Origin: Paenibacillus sp. PK3_47 | GTDB lineage: Bacteria > Bacillota > Bacilli > Paenibacillales > Paenibacillaceae | Reading direction: 5' to 3' | Assembly (NCBI RefSeq): GCF_023520895.1 | Contig: NZ_CP026029.1 | Coordinates: forward strand, 1,426,001 to 1,490,000 | Length of the DNA stretch: 64,000 bases | In this document: one piece after another, positions 41,901-51,126 of the stretch | Layout: each line of letters opens with the position of its first letter | Numbering within the stretch: position 1 is the first letter of the stretch | Notes under the pieces: generated by a model | Databases searched by the model: none | The model's input: only the letters and a program-made list of their open reading frames with translations | Told to the model about the DNA's origin: nothing | Made by a program: the position numbers and the translations under genes

Positions 41901-43956
41901 TGCCCTGCACCGCCGTATCGCTGATCGAAGACGGCCCTACCGCTCCAGCCGCAAGATGCTCGGGACCAACCGCAGAAGCTGCCAGTTTCACGGCATCCAC
42001 GCTGCCATCGGCCAGCTTGCCGGAAGTGACTGACAAATCGCTGAGCTTATCTGTAGAGACGCTCTCCGGTGATAATTTCAATGAAGTAACCGCATGATCG
42101 GCCAGATGATGCGGCTGCACTGCTCCTGCGGCAAGATGGATTTCCTTCACGGCGCCCGAGGCCAGCTTATCGGCTGAGACTGAGCCGGATTGCAGGGCAG
42201 ATGAAGTGACGCTGTTCTCCGCCAGATGTCTGCGTTCTATAGCTCCCGGAGCCAGATGCTCCGCATCCACCACCGCACCCTGAAGTACTCGACCGCTGAC
42301 GCTGCCGTCTGCCAGATGTTTCTCCTCTACCGTGCAGACAGCAATATGCTCTCCGCTGACCGCTTCCTTCGCGATTGCATTTGCGGCAACTGCCCCTGCA
42401 GCAAGCTTGGAGGCAATAATGGCGCCGTCCGCCAGCTTCGCGGCTGTAACACTTGACGGCTGCAGATGTTCTCCTGCTACAGCCTCATCCGCCAGCTGGT
42501 CACCGGTCACCGCACCGGATGCAAGGTGGCTGGTCAGAACCGACTGTTCCTGCAGCTGCTCTGAACCTACGGATTCCAAAGCCAGGTGGGAGTGATCTAT
42601 AACCTCCCGCTGCAGATGGACCCCGGAAATCGCCTGCATGGCAATCTGCGGGCCCCGTATGGCTGACTTGGCGATATGCCGGGTAGTGACGGCTTCGTCT
42701 GCGATTTTGTTCGCCACAATACTCTGATCTGCAATTTTGGATGAAGTCACGGCCTGCTCGATCAGCTGGGCGGTTCCTACCGCCCCTTCCGCCAGTTTTA
42801 CGAAGGAGATACTGCGGTCAGCCAGGTGGCGGCCGGATATTTCGCCGTCGGCGATATGACTGCCGTTCACACTTTCCGGGTTTAAATGCTGGCTCCGTAC
42901 AGCTTTATCCCCAAGCTGCCGCGAACCTACTGCACCGTCAGCGAGATGGCTGCTGTCGATCACGCCCGCCCCCAGCTGATCTTTGCCGATCAGCCGGCTG
43001 GCCAGCTGCTCCCTTCCGATCGCGCCGGGGGCCAGGTGCTTCGCCGTAACGGCACCGTCACTCAGGTGCCGGCTTTCAATGACCGCATCTCCCAGCTTGG
43101 CGCCGCTGACTTCGCCGTCGGCGATTTTGTCGCCGGATACAGCGCCGTCAGCCAGCTTGGAGCGGTCGATGCTTCCGTTGACCAGATGACGGCCGACTAT
43201 GCTGCTGGTCAGAATTTTCTCGCCGCTTACCGCGCCGTCCTCCAGCAGATCCGCTGTAATCAGCAGCTCGCTGAGATGGCGGCTGGAAATCGCGCGGTCG
43301 GCAATCTGCCCGCCGCCGATAATCCGGTCGGCCAGCTTTTCCGGACCGATGCTGCCGTTCTTGAGCTTTTCGCCGCCGATCGAATGATCGAGAAGCTTTC
43401 CGCCGCTTACGCTTCCTTCCGCCAGGTGCTCACCCGAAACAGACTCGGGGGCAATTTTGGCAGAGGTGATCGCCTTGTCCGCGATGTTGATGCTCTGGAC
43501 TGCGTAGTCCTGCAGCCACGGTGTTCCGATAATGCCGAATTTCAGCTTGGACCCGTCAATAGTGCGGGGAGCGATTTTTTGGCCGGTAACCGCAGCATCT
43601 GACAGATCGTCGGTGTAGACAGTCTGCAGACGCTCTTTTTCCGGCACAGGCAGCGCCCGTTCCGGCACCGGCGGCGGAATTTCCTCCATTAACTGCAGCT
43701 GATGCACCGCAGGTTCCTCCTGCTCCTTATCCGGCACAGCAGGCTGCGGCGGAGCTTCAAGCTCAGCCACATCTACCCCGCTGACCTGCAGGGACTGATC
43801 CTGGACATCCGGCTCATCACTGCCCGCTGGAGCCTCTAACCCTCCTTGCAGCTTTGGACTGCTGCCCAGCATGCTCAGCTCTGTTTTATTAGGATTATCC
43901 ACGTAATAGAGTCGCTTTTTCGAATTGCGGTACCCGTTCTTTCTGGAGCCCTTCAC
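38902..43956 (-). CDS. Giant ten-residue-repeat protein, candidate spore-surface fibre
   Basis: 1684 residues from a GTG at 43956 (AAGGAGGAG upstream). Residues 1-30 are basic, 30-115 Pro/Glu-rich. From about 120 to 1570 the chain is ~140 units of ten residues with the pattern G-[AS]-[VI]-x-x-x-[HKQ]-[LI]-[AL]-x (for example GAVGSRQLGD). In the 3' half the units are grouped into twelve 60-residue (180-bp) super-repeats. The last ~105 residues form a distinct domain ending VLSWIALGSPL, recalling H-type lectin or phage tail-fibre tips. Phage fibres carry similar GSVTSAKIAD repeats. No signal peptide or anchor. A fibrous, probably trimeric rod on the spore surface is inferred from neighbours. 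Confidence 0.85.
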   Translation of the reverse strand: MKGSRKNGYRNSKKRLYYVDNPNKTELSMLGSSPKLQGGLEAPAGSDEPDVQDQSLQVSGVDVAELEAPPQPAVPDKEQEEPAVHQLQLMEEIPPPVPERALPVPEKERLQTVYTDDLSDAAVTGQKIAPRTIDGSKLKFGIIGTPWLQDYAVQSINIADKAITSAKIAPESVSGEHLAEGSVSGGKLLDHSIGGEKLKNGSIGPEKLADRIIGGGQIADRAISSRHLSELLITADLLEDGAVSGEKILTSSIVGRHLVNGSIDRSKLADGAVSGDKIADGEVSGAKLGDAVIESRHLSDGAVTAKHLAPGAIGREQLASRLIGKDQLGAGVIDSSHLADGAVGSRQLGDKAVRSQHLNPESVNGSHIADGEISGRHLADRSISFVKLAEGAVGTAQLIEQAVTSSKIADQSIVANKIADEAVTTRHIAKSAIRGPQIAMQAISGVHLQREVIDHSHLALESVGSEQLQEQSVLTSHLASGAVTGDQLADEAVAGEHLQPSSVTAAKLADGAIIASKLAAGAVAANAIAKEAVSGEHIAVCTVEEKHLADGSVSGRVLQGAVVDAEHLAPGAIERRHLAENSVTSSALQSGSVSADKLASGAVKEIHLAAGAVQPHHLADHAVTSLKLSPESVSTDKLSDLSVTSGKLADGSVDAVKLAASAVGPEHLAAGAVGPSSISDTAVQGRHLAPGSVGGAHIRPMTIGNGHILPASISAIQLQEGVISSSKLADGAVSSRHLLPEIVTGSHLAEESVEGRHIRQGGITLDHLAGEVRSAEWLPEGGITGDKLAQGTIDATRLASGSVCGEQLAEESVTGRHIRGGSITLAHLAAETLSPDLLPDGSIGADKLAEGSVGPLQLAQGSVGSGHLSTEAVDGRHIRSGSITLTHLAAETLSQDLLPDGSIGAEKLAKGSVDSSHLALSSVNGEQLAAKAVESRHIRKGSITLKHLAEETRSPDLLPDGSIGAEKLAKDAVGSFQLASGSVGEEHLAAEAVESRHIRSGSITMKHLAPETLSPDLVPDGSVNGKKLAAGAVGSFHLAAGSVYGGHLAAEAVESRHIRSGSITMKHLAAETLSPDLLPDGSLGGQKLAAESVGSLQLIQGSVNGGHLAAEAVESRHIREGSITLAHLAEETLTSELIPDGSLGGNKLAGASVGSVHLAPGSVNGGHLAAEAVEGQHIRSGSITLNHLAAETLTPALIPDGSLGGQKLAAGSVSSGHLAEGSINGKHLAAGTVNSSHIRSGSVTMQHLAIETLTPDLIIDGSLSGKKLAEESVGSSQLAPGSVNGGHLSAGAVEGRHIRSGSITLKHLAEDALTADQIPDGSLGGEKLAEGAIGPSQLASGAVYEEHLAAEAVEGRHIRSGSITLSHLAKDTLTADLIPDGGLSGTKLAGGSVGASHLAPGSVFSGHLSAESVDSRHIRSGSITLKHLAEDALTPDLIPDGSLGGEKLADAAVGPQHLQPESVYGEHLVDGILEERHLLPGVIKLAHLDDEVRSDGLLLDGSITGEKLADGSIGTAKLAEGAVGPAELQEEAVDASKIASFAVQSRHLEEESVQNHHIASGAVTGAHLARGAVGPEHLSFSPVQSAGNREVLQQFGMTAFMFKGDEESVEVSVSFDENFGHTGYVLVAMTNQPFFHASLKSRGGGDAVIQVCRLRETQHFYGVLSWIALGSPLTKPHTENRVFD

Positions 43957-44192
43957 AAGCAGTCTCCTCCTTCCATCTGATGTTTCTCCTAGGCATCATA
44001 TGCAGGGAAGTGGGCGAATGACACCCTTGCAGCTTTCAGTTTACTTTACGGCAGCACCGGATATATCCATTCTGATACTTAAAAAAAGGCTCCTGCCTGC
44101 ACACATTCGTCCATCCTGACTCCCCCGTACAAACATACAATGGGAAATGAAGGGAAGATCCGTAAATAGGCAAGTTAACAGGAGGAACACAC

Positions 44193-45287
44193 ATGGGGCA
44201 AAAGCTCGTTGGAATACTGCTAAATGCCGCTATGCACCGGGGCGTTCCCCGGTCTGAGACGGGACAGGAGTCCATTGCCAGCTATGAGGAGGCAGCCTCC
44301 GCATACGGGCTGGTCCCCTGTTTTCTGAAGCTGTCCGATATTGATCTGGAAACCGGATTCAGCATGGCTTATATGAAATCCCCCCAAGGCTACCGGAATG
44401 TCGTCATTCCGACGCCCGGAGTTATTCATAACCGGGCGATTTACAGCCCTGAAAGCAGCGGAATTGACCGGCTGATCCGCAAGGGGATTCTGGTATACAA
44501 TTCCTGCAACCGTTACGGCAAGGACCAGATTCACGCTCTGCTGGAGCAGAATGCAGAACTGCAGGACTATCTGCCGGCCACAGCGACCGGACTATCCGGC
44601 CTCAAAGAAATGATGGAGGAATTTCCCGATCTGATCCTTAAGCCGTGCCGCGGGAGCATTGGCGCCGGAGTCATGCGGCTCTCCCGTGTCAGCCCGCAGC
44701 GCTGGATCTGGAGCTATCAGCCTGGCGGGTCCAATGAGTGGATCAACACTTTTGTCGATCAAGACAGCCTGCCGAAGGCGCTGCGGATGTTTTTTGCGAA
44801 AAGCCATTATCTTGTCCAGGAACGCATTCCGCTGGCTGAGATCGGCGGCAGGCCGTATGACCTGCGGGTTACGGTGCAGCGCGGCTGGGGCGGCGGATGG
44901 CGGGTAACCGGTATGTTCGCAAAGCTTGCTGAAGCAGGCAGCTTTGTCTCGAACATTGCCCGGGGCGGCGAAGCGCTGAACTGCGCAGAGGTGCTGGAGC
45001 AGACCTTGGGAGGAGAGACCGCGGCCCGCATCCGTATGCTGGTTACGGACCTCAGCCTCAGCATCGCCCGTGAGCTTGCACAGAGCCTGCCCGGACTTGC
45101 CGACATCGGTCTTGATATCGGCGTCACCCGTGACCAAAAAATCTATTTCATTGAATGCAACGCGCGTGATCAGCGGTACGGTTTCCAGAAAGCCGGACTG
45201 GGTGCCGCCTGGAAGGAAAGCTACCGCAGACCCATGGGGTTCGCGCGCTATCTGCATGAATACCCCTCACAGTATAACGGTTATTGA
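44193..45287 (+). CDS. YheC/YheD-type endospore coat-associated protein (ATP-grasp fold)
   Basis: 364 residues. VGILLNAAMHRG near the start, VVIPTPGVIHNRA, VYNSCNRYGKDQI, LILKPCRGSIGAGVMRL and YDLRVTVQRG are hallmarks of the YheC/YheD family, whose C-terminal part is ATP-grasp-like; DIGLDIGVTRDQKIYFIECNAR holds the metal-binding end. AGGAGG precedes the ATG. The sequence CATACAAT at 44134 resembles a sigma-E minus-10, without a clear minus-35. It is divergent from the giant repeat gene and fits the spore-surface context. Confidence 0.9.
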   Translation: MGQKLVGILLNAAMHRGVPRSETGQESIASYEEAASAYGLVPCFLKLSDIDLETGFSMAYMKSPQGYRNVVIPTPGVIHNRAIYSPESSGIDRLIRKGILVYNSCNRYGKDQIHALLEQNAELQDYLPATATGLSGLKEMMEEFPDLILKPCRGSIGAGVMRLSRVSPQRWIWSYQPGGSNEWINTFVDQDSLPKALRMFFAKSHYLVQERIPLAEIGGRPYDLRVTVQRGWGGGWRVTGMFAKLAEAGSFVSNIARGGEALNCAEVLEQTLGGETAARIRMLVTDLSLSIARELAQSLPGLADIGLDIGVTRDQKIYFIECNARDQRYGFQKAGLGAAWKESYRRPMGFARYLHEYPSQYNGY

Positions 45288-45375
45288 TTTGTCTCTTATT
45301 CTATGTCAATATAATGCAGAGCGGAGTGCGGTCCCGAAAGGGGCCGTACCGCTGCATCATGGAAGGGAGATGGGC

Positions 45376-46167
45376 ATGGTTAAACAATTGCTGCGGCTGA
45401 TGACCGAGCTGTCCTCACACCGGTGGCTGTCCCGGTTAATGGGAGCTTTTTCCCATAGCAGACTCAGCCGTTTTCTGATTCCGGCATTTATTCGAATGTA
45501 TCAAATCCCCGCCGACGAAGCGGAGAAGCATTCCAGGGAATACCGTACGCTTAACGAGTTTTTCAGCCGCAGGCTGAAGCCGGATATGCGTCCTGTTGCG
45601 GGCGAAGCAGATGCGGTAGCCAGCCCGGTAGATGCGATAATTACCGCCATGGGCGATATCCATTCCGGAACCATTATGAATGTAAAAGGCCAGGATTATG
45701 AGCTGGAAGATCTGCTCAATCACTCTCCGCACCTGGAGCTCTACAAAAAAGGGTTCTATCTGGTGCTGTATCTCAGCCCGACGGACTATCACCGGATTCA
45801 TTCTCCCTTAACCGGGCGGAAGATTGAGAGCGACCATATCCGCGGCAGGGCTTATCCTGTCAACGAGTTCGGCATGAGACACATGAAGGGTGTATTGAGC
45901 CGCAATGAACGGCTCATTACATATATTGCGGGAGCAGGCGGCGAAGCCGCTGTTGTCAAAGTCGGTGCAATGAACGTAAGCAGTATCCGCTACAGTGATG
46001 AGCAGGCTGCCGAATGGCAGATCGGCGACGAGCTGGCCTATTTCGAGTTCGGCTCCACCGTGGTATTGCTGCTGGAAAGCGGCACCTTTACTCCGCGCCC
46101 CGGACTTGCCGTAGGGACCAAAGTGAAGATGGGCGAGCTGCTGGGCGTCCTGCGGCGTCCTTCTTAG
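45376..46167 (+). CDS. psd: Phosphatidylserine decarboxylase
   Basis: 263 residues from the ATG at 45376 (GGGAG at good spacing; an ATG two codons earlier touches the site). Makes phosphatidylethanolamine at the membrane. The proenzyme self-cleaves at a Gly-Ser pair: here G226-S227 in FEFGSTVV, with S227 becoming the pyruvoyl group. ASPVDAIIT and PTDYHRIHSP contain the conserved Asp and His. Length is that of Bacillus-type Psd. It follows the coat gene by 89 bp and ends in a terminator. Confidence 0.94.
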   Translation: MVKQLLRLMTELSSHRWLSRLMGAFSHSRLSRFLIPAFIRMYQIPADEAEKHSREYRTLNEFFSRRLKPDMRPVAGEADAVASPVDAIITAMGDIHSGTIMNVKGQDYELEDLLNHSPHLELYKKGFYLVLYLSPTDYHRIHSPLTGRKIESDHIRGRAYPVNEFGMRHMKGVLSRNERLITYIAGAGGEAAVVKVGAMNVSSIRYSDEQAAEWQIGDELAYFEFGSTVVLLLESGTFTPRPGLAVGTKVKMGELLGVLRRPS

Positions 46168-46193
46168 AACGACTACTGATTTCAAAAGCTAAA

Positions 46194-46240
46194 AGCCCCG
46201 TTCCGGAAGTGTGCCTGCGCTCTTTTGGACGGGGATTTTT
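46194..46240 (+). terminator. Intrinsic terminator after psd
   Basis: AAAAGCCCCGT pairs with ACGGGGATTTTT around a long loop, and TTTTT follows. It lies 27 nt after the psd stop. Confidence 0.65.
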
Positions 46241-46382
46241 AATGAATAGACATCCCCTCTTTTCACAGTACTTCACCTATTGAAATTCCGCAGAAGGAAC
46301 TCCATTCAGTCTCCAAAAGCAACCCTCCCGTTGTTTCACGAATTCCCTTTAAACTTAAAATATTTGTAAAATCATTCCTCTA

Positions 46383-46408
46383 TAAAATCCAGAATCCCCC
46401 TCCGATAA
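46383..46408 (+). promoter_or_regulatory. Sigma-D (motility) promoter of the chemoreceptor gene
   Basis: TAAA (46383-46386), 14 bp, then TCCGATAA (46401-46408), against the consensus TAAA-N15-GCCGATAT. It lies 42 nt before the chemoreceptor ATG, as expected for flagellar-class genes. Confidence 0.65.
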
Positions 46409-46449
46409 AGGGTTATGACGCAACATGACATCCAGGGGGAGAATTACAG

Positions 46450-48504
46450 ATGCGCAAAGTAAAGCAAGCCTTCACCAAATTAAGCAACGTCTCATTACAG
46501 ATTAAACTGCCAGCACTGATCACTTTGTTAGTGATTGCCAGTGTGCTACTTTTGTCTGTTTCCGTATACCGCATGGGCTCAGGTCTGCTCCTCAAAAAGA
46601 GCAAGGATGAAATTACCGCGAACGCGGACAGAATCGGGGAGGGGCTGTGGACAGCCGCGCAGCTGCAGATGCAGTCTTCCTATCTGATTTCCTCGGAGGA
46701 ACTGTTCCGCGTAATGTTGGAGCTCCGGGAGTCAGGGACGATGTCCGATGACGAATTTTTTTCCGGGGAAAACCCGTACCTGAACGCCGCCAATCAAAAA
46801 CTGGCGAACTTCCTTAAGAATACACAGGGCAGCCAGTCCCTTACCCTCCTCGATACCAATGGAATCATTGTAGCCGGAAGCAATCCGGAGACCGTCGGGG
46901 ATTCGCGTGCGGATCGCGAGTATTTTCAGAAGGCCCTGCTGGGCCAGCCTTTTATCAGTGATGCCATCACCTCCGCCAGTACGGGCAAGCTGATTGTTGC
47001 CTTTTCACAACCGGTTAAGGATATGAACGGCAAGATCATCGGCGTATATTCCACCAATATGGACTCGTCCTTTTTTACAGATAAACTGGGGAGAATCTCC
47101 ATCAACGGGCAGGGCCAGATCGAAATCCTGAGCAGAAGCGGAATTGTGCTGTACAACTCGAGGGATGAGACAAAAATCGGGGTGAAACCTGAAGGCATCG
47201 AATCTCTGCTGGAAATGAAACCTGAGAACGATATTATCACCGGGGAGGCAGATCTCGGAACGCAGTATTTACGGTATAACAAAATTCCCGGATCGGACTG
47301 GAGTGTGTCGGTCATCGATTCATACAAAGATATTAAAATGCCGATCTACTCCATGCTGAAGCAGATTGTACTTCTTGCGGTTGCGGCCGTGGTGATCGCC
47401 ACATTCATTGGCCTGCTGATCTCCAGATCGATTACCCGGCCGATTGTCAAGCTCAGCAGACTGTTCACACAGCTGGCTTCAGGAGACCTGAAGGTTACAG
47501 CAGACGGCGATTACACGAGTGAGTTCAAGGAGCTGGCCGGCAGCTTTAATACGATGGTTCAGCACAACCGGGCGCTCATTACGAATATGAATGCTTCGAT
47601 CACTGTGCTCAATGCCAGCACCAGGGAGCTGGACAACTCCTCCAGTCAGACGGCAAGATCCATTTCCGAGACCACAACCACTACCGCTGAAATAGCGCTG
47701 GCCATGGAATCGCAGGCGAATGATACCGGAACGATGGTGGAGAAATTCTTCAGCTTTGGCGGAAAAATCGTCTCCATGAACGATAAAGCCCAATCCGTGA
47801 AGGAGCGGGCGGATGAGATCGTCACCGTCTTCCATGACAGCAGCAGAGTGATTGAAGAGCTGGCCAGAGTCAGTGAAAATAATGATGCCGAGGTAAGGAA
47901 AATCTCTGACATCACCCGGAGGCTGCAGGAAAGCTCGGACAGCATCGGCAGAATTACCGGCGCGATCAACAACATTGCCAACCAGACCAATCTGCTTGCC
48001 CTTAACGCTTCCATTGAGGCGGCAAGAGCAGGTGAACATGGCCGGGGGTTCGCAGTGGTTGCTGCCGAAATCCGCAAGCTTGCCGAACAGAGCGCTGCGC
48101 AATCCAATGAGATTAACGGGATCATCGGGCAGAACATGGCTTTTGTAGAAGAAAATTATCAAAGCGTGCAGCAGATCCGGGATATCTCACAGCTGCAGGA
48201 TGAGTATGTAGAAAAAACAAAACATGCCTTTGAAGCCATCCATCACAATGTGCTGGACATCACCGGACAAATTAACAGCATGGCCGGCGACATCTCGCTT
48301 ATGCAGCAGGATAAAGACGAGATGCTGGAGTCCTCCCAGAATCTGTCCGCTTCCGGTGAGGAAGTATCCGCTTCTGTAGAAGAGGTTACGGCCACGATCC
48401 AGGAGCAGTCCTACATGGTGCAGCAGCTGTCGGAGATGGTCCGGACCATTGACCGGCTGTCAGGGGATCTGGCCGAAGCGGCATCCAGATTCAAGACGGA
48501 GTAA
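46450..48504 (+). CDS. Methyl-accepting chemotaxis protein with dCache-type sensor
   Basis: 684 residues. First transmembrane segment about 19-41, a large outside sensor with dCache features ([45 protein letters not shown]), second segment about 297-320 ([19 protein letters not shown]), HAMP with [15 protein letters not shown], then a long signalling coiled coil. The hairpin tip [23 protein letters not shown] is intact. Ligand unknown; dCache domains often bind amino acids or amines. Has its own sigma-D-like promoter and terminator. Confidence 0.93.
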   Translation: MRKVKQAFTKLSNVSLQIKLPALITLLVIASVLLLSVSVYRMGSGLLLKKSKDEITANADRIGEGLWTAAQLQMQSSYLISSEELFRVMLELRESGTMSDDEFFSGENPYLNAANQKLANFLKNTQGSQSLTLLDTNGIIVAGSNPETVGDSRADREYFQKALLGQPFISDAITSASTGKLIVAFSQPVKDMNGKIIGVYSTNMDSSFFTDKLGRISINGQGQIEILSRSGIVLYNSRDETKIGVKPEGIESLLEMKPENDIITGEADLGTQYLRYNKIPGSDWSVSVIDSYKDIKMPIYSMLKQIVLLAVAAVVIATFIGLLISRSITRPIVKLSRLFTQLASGDLKVTADGDYTSEFKELAGSFNTMVQHNRALITNMNASITVLNASTRELDNSSSQTARSISETTTTTAEIALAMESQANDTGTMVEKFFSFGGKIVSMNDKAQSVKERADEIVTVFHDSSRVIEELARVSENNDAEVRKISDITRRLQESSDSIGRITGAINNIANQTNLLALNASIEAARAGEHGRGFAVVAAEIRKLAEQSAAQSNEINGIIGQNMAFVEENYQSVQQIRDISQLQDEYVEKTKHAFEAIHHNVLDITGQINSMAGDISLMQQDKDEMLESSQNLSASGEEVSASVEEVTATIQEQSYMVQQLSEMVRTIDRLSGDLAEAASRFKTE

Positions 48505-48526
48505 TCCGGTCCGTAAGCATACAATA

Positions 48527-48618
48527 AGCAGCATGTCCCTCGGGAACTGAACCTGCCAGAGTGTGATCTGCAAATCTCTGTGTCGGCTGGTTCGCCGGAT
48601 GGGACATGCTGCTTTTTG
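48527..48618 (+). terminator. Terminator after the chemoreceptor gene
   Basis: A 13-bp stem (AGCAGCATGTCCC / GGGACATGCTGCT) with a long 61-nt loop is followed by TTTTTGG. The long loop is unusual but the stem and T-run are clear. Confidence 0.7.
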
Positions 48619-48684
48619 GCTGTTCAAGCTCAGGTATTGATGTCCGCCGTGCCGGCACAGACATGCTATAAGCCTTATATGCTG

Positions 48685-49434
48685 TTATTCTGTCACCTTG
48701 CCCGGGTTCGCCACCTCGCGGGCTTTCTGCTGGACTTCTTCCGGTACACCCAGATAAAAACGGCTGAGCGGCTTCACATCATCATCCAGCTTGTATACCA
48801 GCGGCACACCGGTCGGCACATTGAGGTCGAGCAGCTCGGTCTCGTCGATGTCCTCCATATATTTAATCAGTGCCCGCAGGGTATTGCCGTGTGCCGAGAC
48901 CAGCACCCGCTCCTTCTTGCGGATCAGCGGTACAATCCGTTTGTTCCAGAAATCGCCGACCCGGTGGACGGTATCCTCCAGGCTCTCTCCGCGAGGGATA
49001 TCACCGGGCCGCACATCCTTGTACCGGACATCACTGCGGGCATACCGCGGATCATCCGGCGTAAGCAGCGGCGGACGGACCGACAGGCTGCGCCGCCAGA
49101 TGTGCAGCTGCTCGTCGCCGTATTTCAGCGCGGTTTCGCTTTTGCTCAGACCCTGCAGGGCACCGTAATGGCGCTCGTTAAGCTTCCAGGATTTCTGTAC
49201 AGGAATCCAGAGGAGATCCATCTCCTCAAGCACGTAGTGCAGTGTTTTGATCGAACGCTTCAGCACAGAGGCAAAGGCCAGGTCGAATGTATATCCCGCC
49301 TCTTTTAAAAGCCTGCCCGCAGACTTCGCCTCCTGCACCCCTTTTTCCGTGAGATCCGGATCGCTCCAGCCGGTAAACAGATTCTGCCGGTTATATTCAC
49401 TTTCCCCATGGCGTAACAATACGATTTCGTACAT
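48685..49434 (-). CDS. gpmA: 2,3-bisphosphoglycerate-dependent phosphoglycerate mutase
   Basis: 249 residues, standard dPGM length. The catalytic His is H9 in LLRHGESEYN; NLFTGWSDPDLTEKG, LNERHYGALQG, GESLEDTVHRV and SAHGNTLRALIKY complete the family pattern. Interconverts 3- and 2-phosphoglycerate in glycolysis. AAGGAG precedes the ATG. Monocistronic. Confidence 0.96.
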   Translation of the reverse strand: MYEIVLLRHGESEYNRQNLFTGWSDPDLTEKGVQEAKSAGRLLKEAGYTFDLAFASVLKRSIKTLHYVLEEMDLLWIPVQKSWKLNERHYGALQGLSKSETALKYGDEQLHIWRRSLSVRPPLLTPDDPRYARSDVRYKDVRPGDIPRGESLEDTVHRVGDFWNKRIVPLIRKKERVLVSAHGNTLRALIKYMEDIDETELLDLNVPTGVPLVYKLDDDVKPLSRFYLGVPEEVQQKAREVANPGKVTE

Positions 49435-49917
49435 GTCCTCACTCCTTCGGCTTTGAATGTATTATTGTATTAATACAGCTTTGGGCTGCCGATTGCCGGG
49501 TTTCTCTTGTGGGTGGGATGGGTTGGAATGGTTAGTTGGAATTCCTCCGCTTATTTTGGCTCACTTGCCGCAGATGAGGGGAAATACATACTTTTAGGTG
49601 GAGTTTTTCCCGCTACGCTGCTCATTCCGCGCTTTTTTCTAGCATTAGCTGGAGTATTTCCACTTCGCTGAATCAGCTGCCCCACCGCCGCGCCAAGACC
49701 TGCTCCAATTAACCTTATGCCCTGAAAAAAGCAGAGAGATACGCATTCCGGTCCGCCGTCTGCACGATATATGTTTTCTGGGTTGCCGTCTGCACTATAT
49801 ATGTTCTGCGCTGCTGTTTCCATCCGCCACTTGTGGGTCCTCCGCTGTCTGCCCTGCCGCTTTCACACACACTTTACAGTTAATCCCAAGCCATCTGTCC
49901 GCCCGGCCAATCATTAC

Positions 49918-49944
49918 AAAAAACCGGCGCCTCCTGGCCCCGGT
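49918..49944 (-). terminator. Intrinsic terminator downstream of a 38-codon ORF
   Basis: On the minus strand ACCGG-G-GCC-AGGA-GGC-G-CCGGT forms a stem with one mismatch, followed by TTTTTTG. It marks the end of a leftward transcript in an otherwise gene-poor gap. Confidence 0.75.
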
Positions 49945-49982
49945 TTCTCTGCTGTATATGTTCTATGTTGTACGCTCTATAA

Positions 49983-50099
49983 TTAGAACCAAGTTGCGGC
50001 CAGTTCGCTGGCCTGCTTCAGACGTCTCCAGCGGTTACGGCATACTCCGGTGCCCCCACCCTTGCATGCGTTATTGAATATCCGGCGTCCTCTAATCAT
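49983..50099 (-). CDS. Small basic Trp-containing peptide, 38 residues
   Basis: ATG at 50099 is preceded by GAAGGGAG at 10 nt. The product starts MIRGRRIFNNACKGG, contains GVCRNRWRRLKQ and ends ELAATWF; it has two Cys and ten Arg/Lys. A terminator follows 40 nt after the stop. It lies 100 nt after the AraC-type gene in the same direction, so it may share that transcript or have its own. No family recognised. The gap 49435-49917 otherwise holds a doubtful frame (49551-49823) and short repeats of the type TCTGCAC.ATATATGTT. Confidence 0.45.
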   Translation of the reverse strand: MIRGRRIFNNACKGGGTGVCRNRWRRLKQASELAATWF

Positions 50100-50198
50100 C
50101 TGGTCGTTCTCCCTTCTCAAGCTGCTATGTAAATCCTCTGTAAACCAGGTTGCAACGTATTTACCCTTACGGCAATAACCTGAAACAACGGAGGAGCA

Positions 50199-50984
50199 TC
50201 AGCGGATTTCGGAGGGACTTTTACCGGTATGCTGTTTGAACTGGCGGCTGAAAAAGAAAATATCACGGTAGCCCAGCGCATCAGCCACCTCTGTAACGTT
50301 CATTCCGGCATACAGCAGCAGGTGCTGCGCCCGTTCAATCCGTGCCCGGATGACGTAAGACTGGACGGATGAACCGGTAATTTCCTTGAATTTGATGGAA
50401 AAATAACGCGGCGACAGCCCCGCCCGGGCTGCCAGATCCTCGACCCGGTGCGCAGCACCCGGATGCTGGCTGATATAGTTGGCCACTTCATGAATGACCT
50501 CCGCCAATTGGTTGCTGACATGCCGCTCTACCGGAACCATCCGGTCCTCGCGCAGCAGATGAATCATCAGCTGCTTCAGAATGAGCTGGCCCTCCTCTTC
50601 GGCAGCAAAGGTCTTGACCAGGAAGAGCCGGACATAACGCGCGAGCAGATGCTCGAACTCCACCGTCTCGGTCAGGATATGGTAAGGCTCGGGAATATCC
50701 GTTACCTCTTCAGTTACATCAAAATGGATGTATGTAATAACAAGCGGTTTTTGCGGATTATGCGTCGCATAGGTATGGTCGCCCGGACGGAACAGGAAGC
50801 AGCTTCCCTTGCCGACCTGAAAAGGCACCCCGTTGCGCACAACCGTCCCTTCCCCGCTCCAAATATAAAACAGATCATAATTTTGCAGCGGCTTCTCTCT
50901 CTTTTGCCATTTCCAGCTGGGCTCGCAGACAATTTTGGCCAGGGCAGGCAGGACTACAAAAGAGGACGGCGATGCATGAAGCAT
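50199..50984 (-). CDS. AraC family transcriptional regulator with cupin sensor
   Basis: 261 residues. N-terminal cupin-like part (FYIWSGEGTVVRNG; VGKGSCFLFRPGDHTYATH) for small-molecule binding, then the double helix-turn-helix: VEDLAARAGLSPRYFSIKFKEITG and MNVTEVADALGYRDIFFFSRQFKQHTGKSPSEIR. AGGAGGGG precedes the ATG. Sugar-utilisation regulators often look like this; no obvious target operon is adjacent. Confidence 0.92.
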   Translation of the reverse strand: MLHASPSSFVVLPALAKIVCEPSWKWQKREKPLQNYDLFYIWSGEGTVVRNGVPFQVGKGSCFLFRPGDHTYATHNPQKPLVITYIHFDVTEEVTDIPEPYHILTETVEFEHLLARYVRLFLVKTFAAEEEGQLILKQLMIHLLREDRMVPVERHVSNQLAEVIHEVANYISQHPGAAHRVEDLAARAGLSPRYFSIKFKEITGSSVQSYVIRARIERAQHLLLYAGMNVTEVADALGYRDIFFFSRQFKQHTGKSPSEIR

Positions 50985-51126
50985 AAAATCCCCTCCTAAA
51001 AAGCTTACTTCTTATTAAATAACGGTCCCGACGGGGACCTGGCTATTTCAGCTCAAATTTGGCGGTGCCAAACTGAGGCCTTCTGCGGAATTTCGTTATC
51101 CGCATGGATGTCTATATCATACCTTG

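Noticed and set aside
39049..43602. Many long plus-strand frames inside the giant gene
   Set aside because: Shadows of the in-frame repeat on the other strand; no starts, and composition follows the coding strand.
44134..44141. Full sigma-E promoter before the YheC/D gene
   Set aside because: Only the minus-10-like CATACAAT is present; no ATA or AC at the required distance upstream.
49551..49823. 90-codon minus-strand frame after gpmA
   Set aside because: The start lacks a well-placed ribosome binding site and the sequence contains short direct repeats; looks like intergenic repeat DNA.
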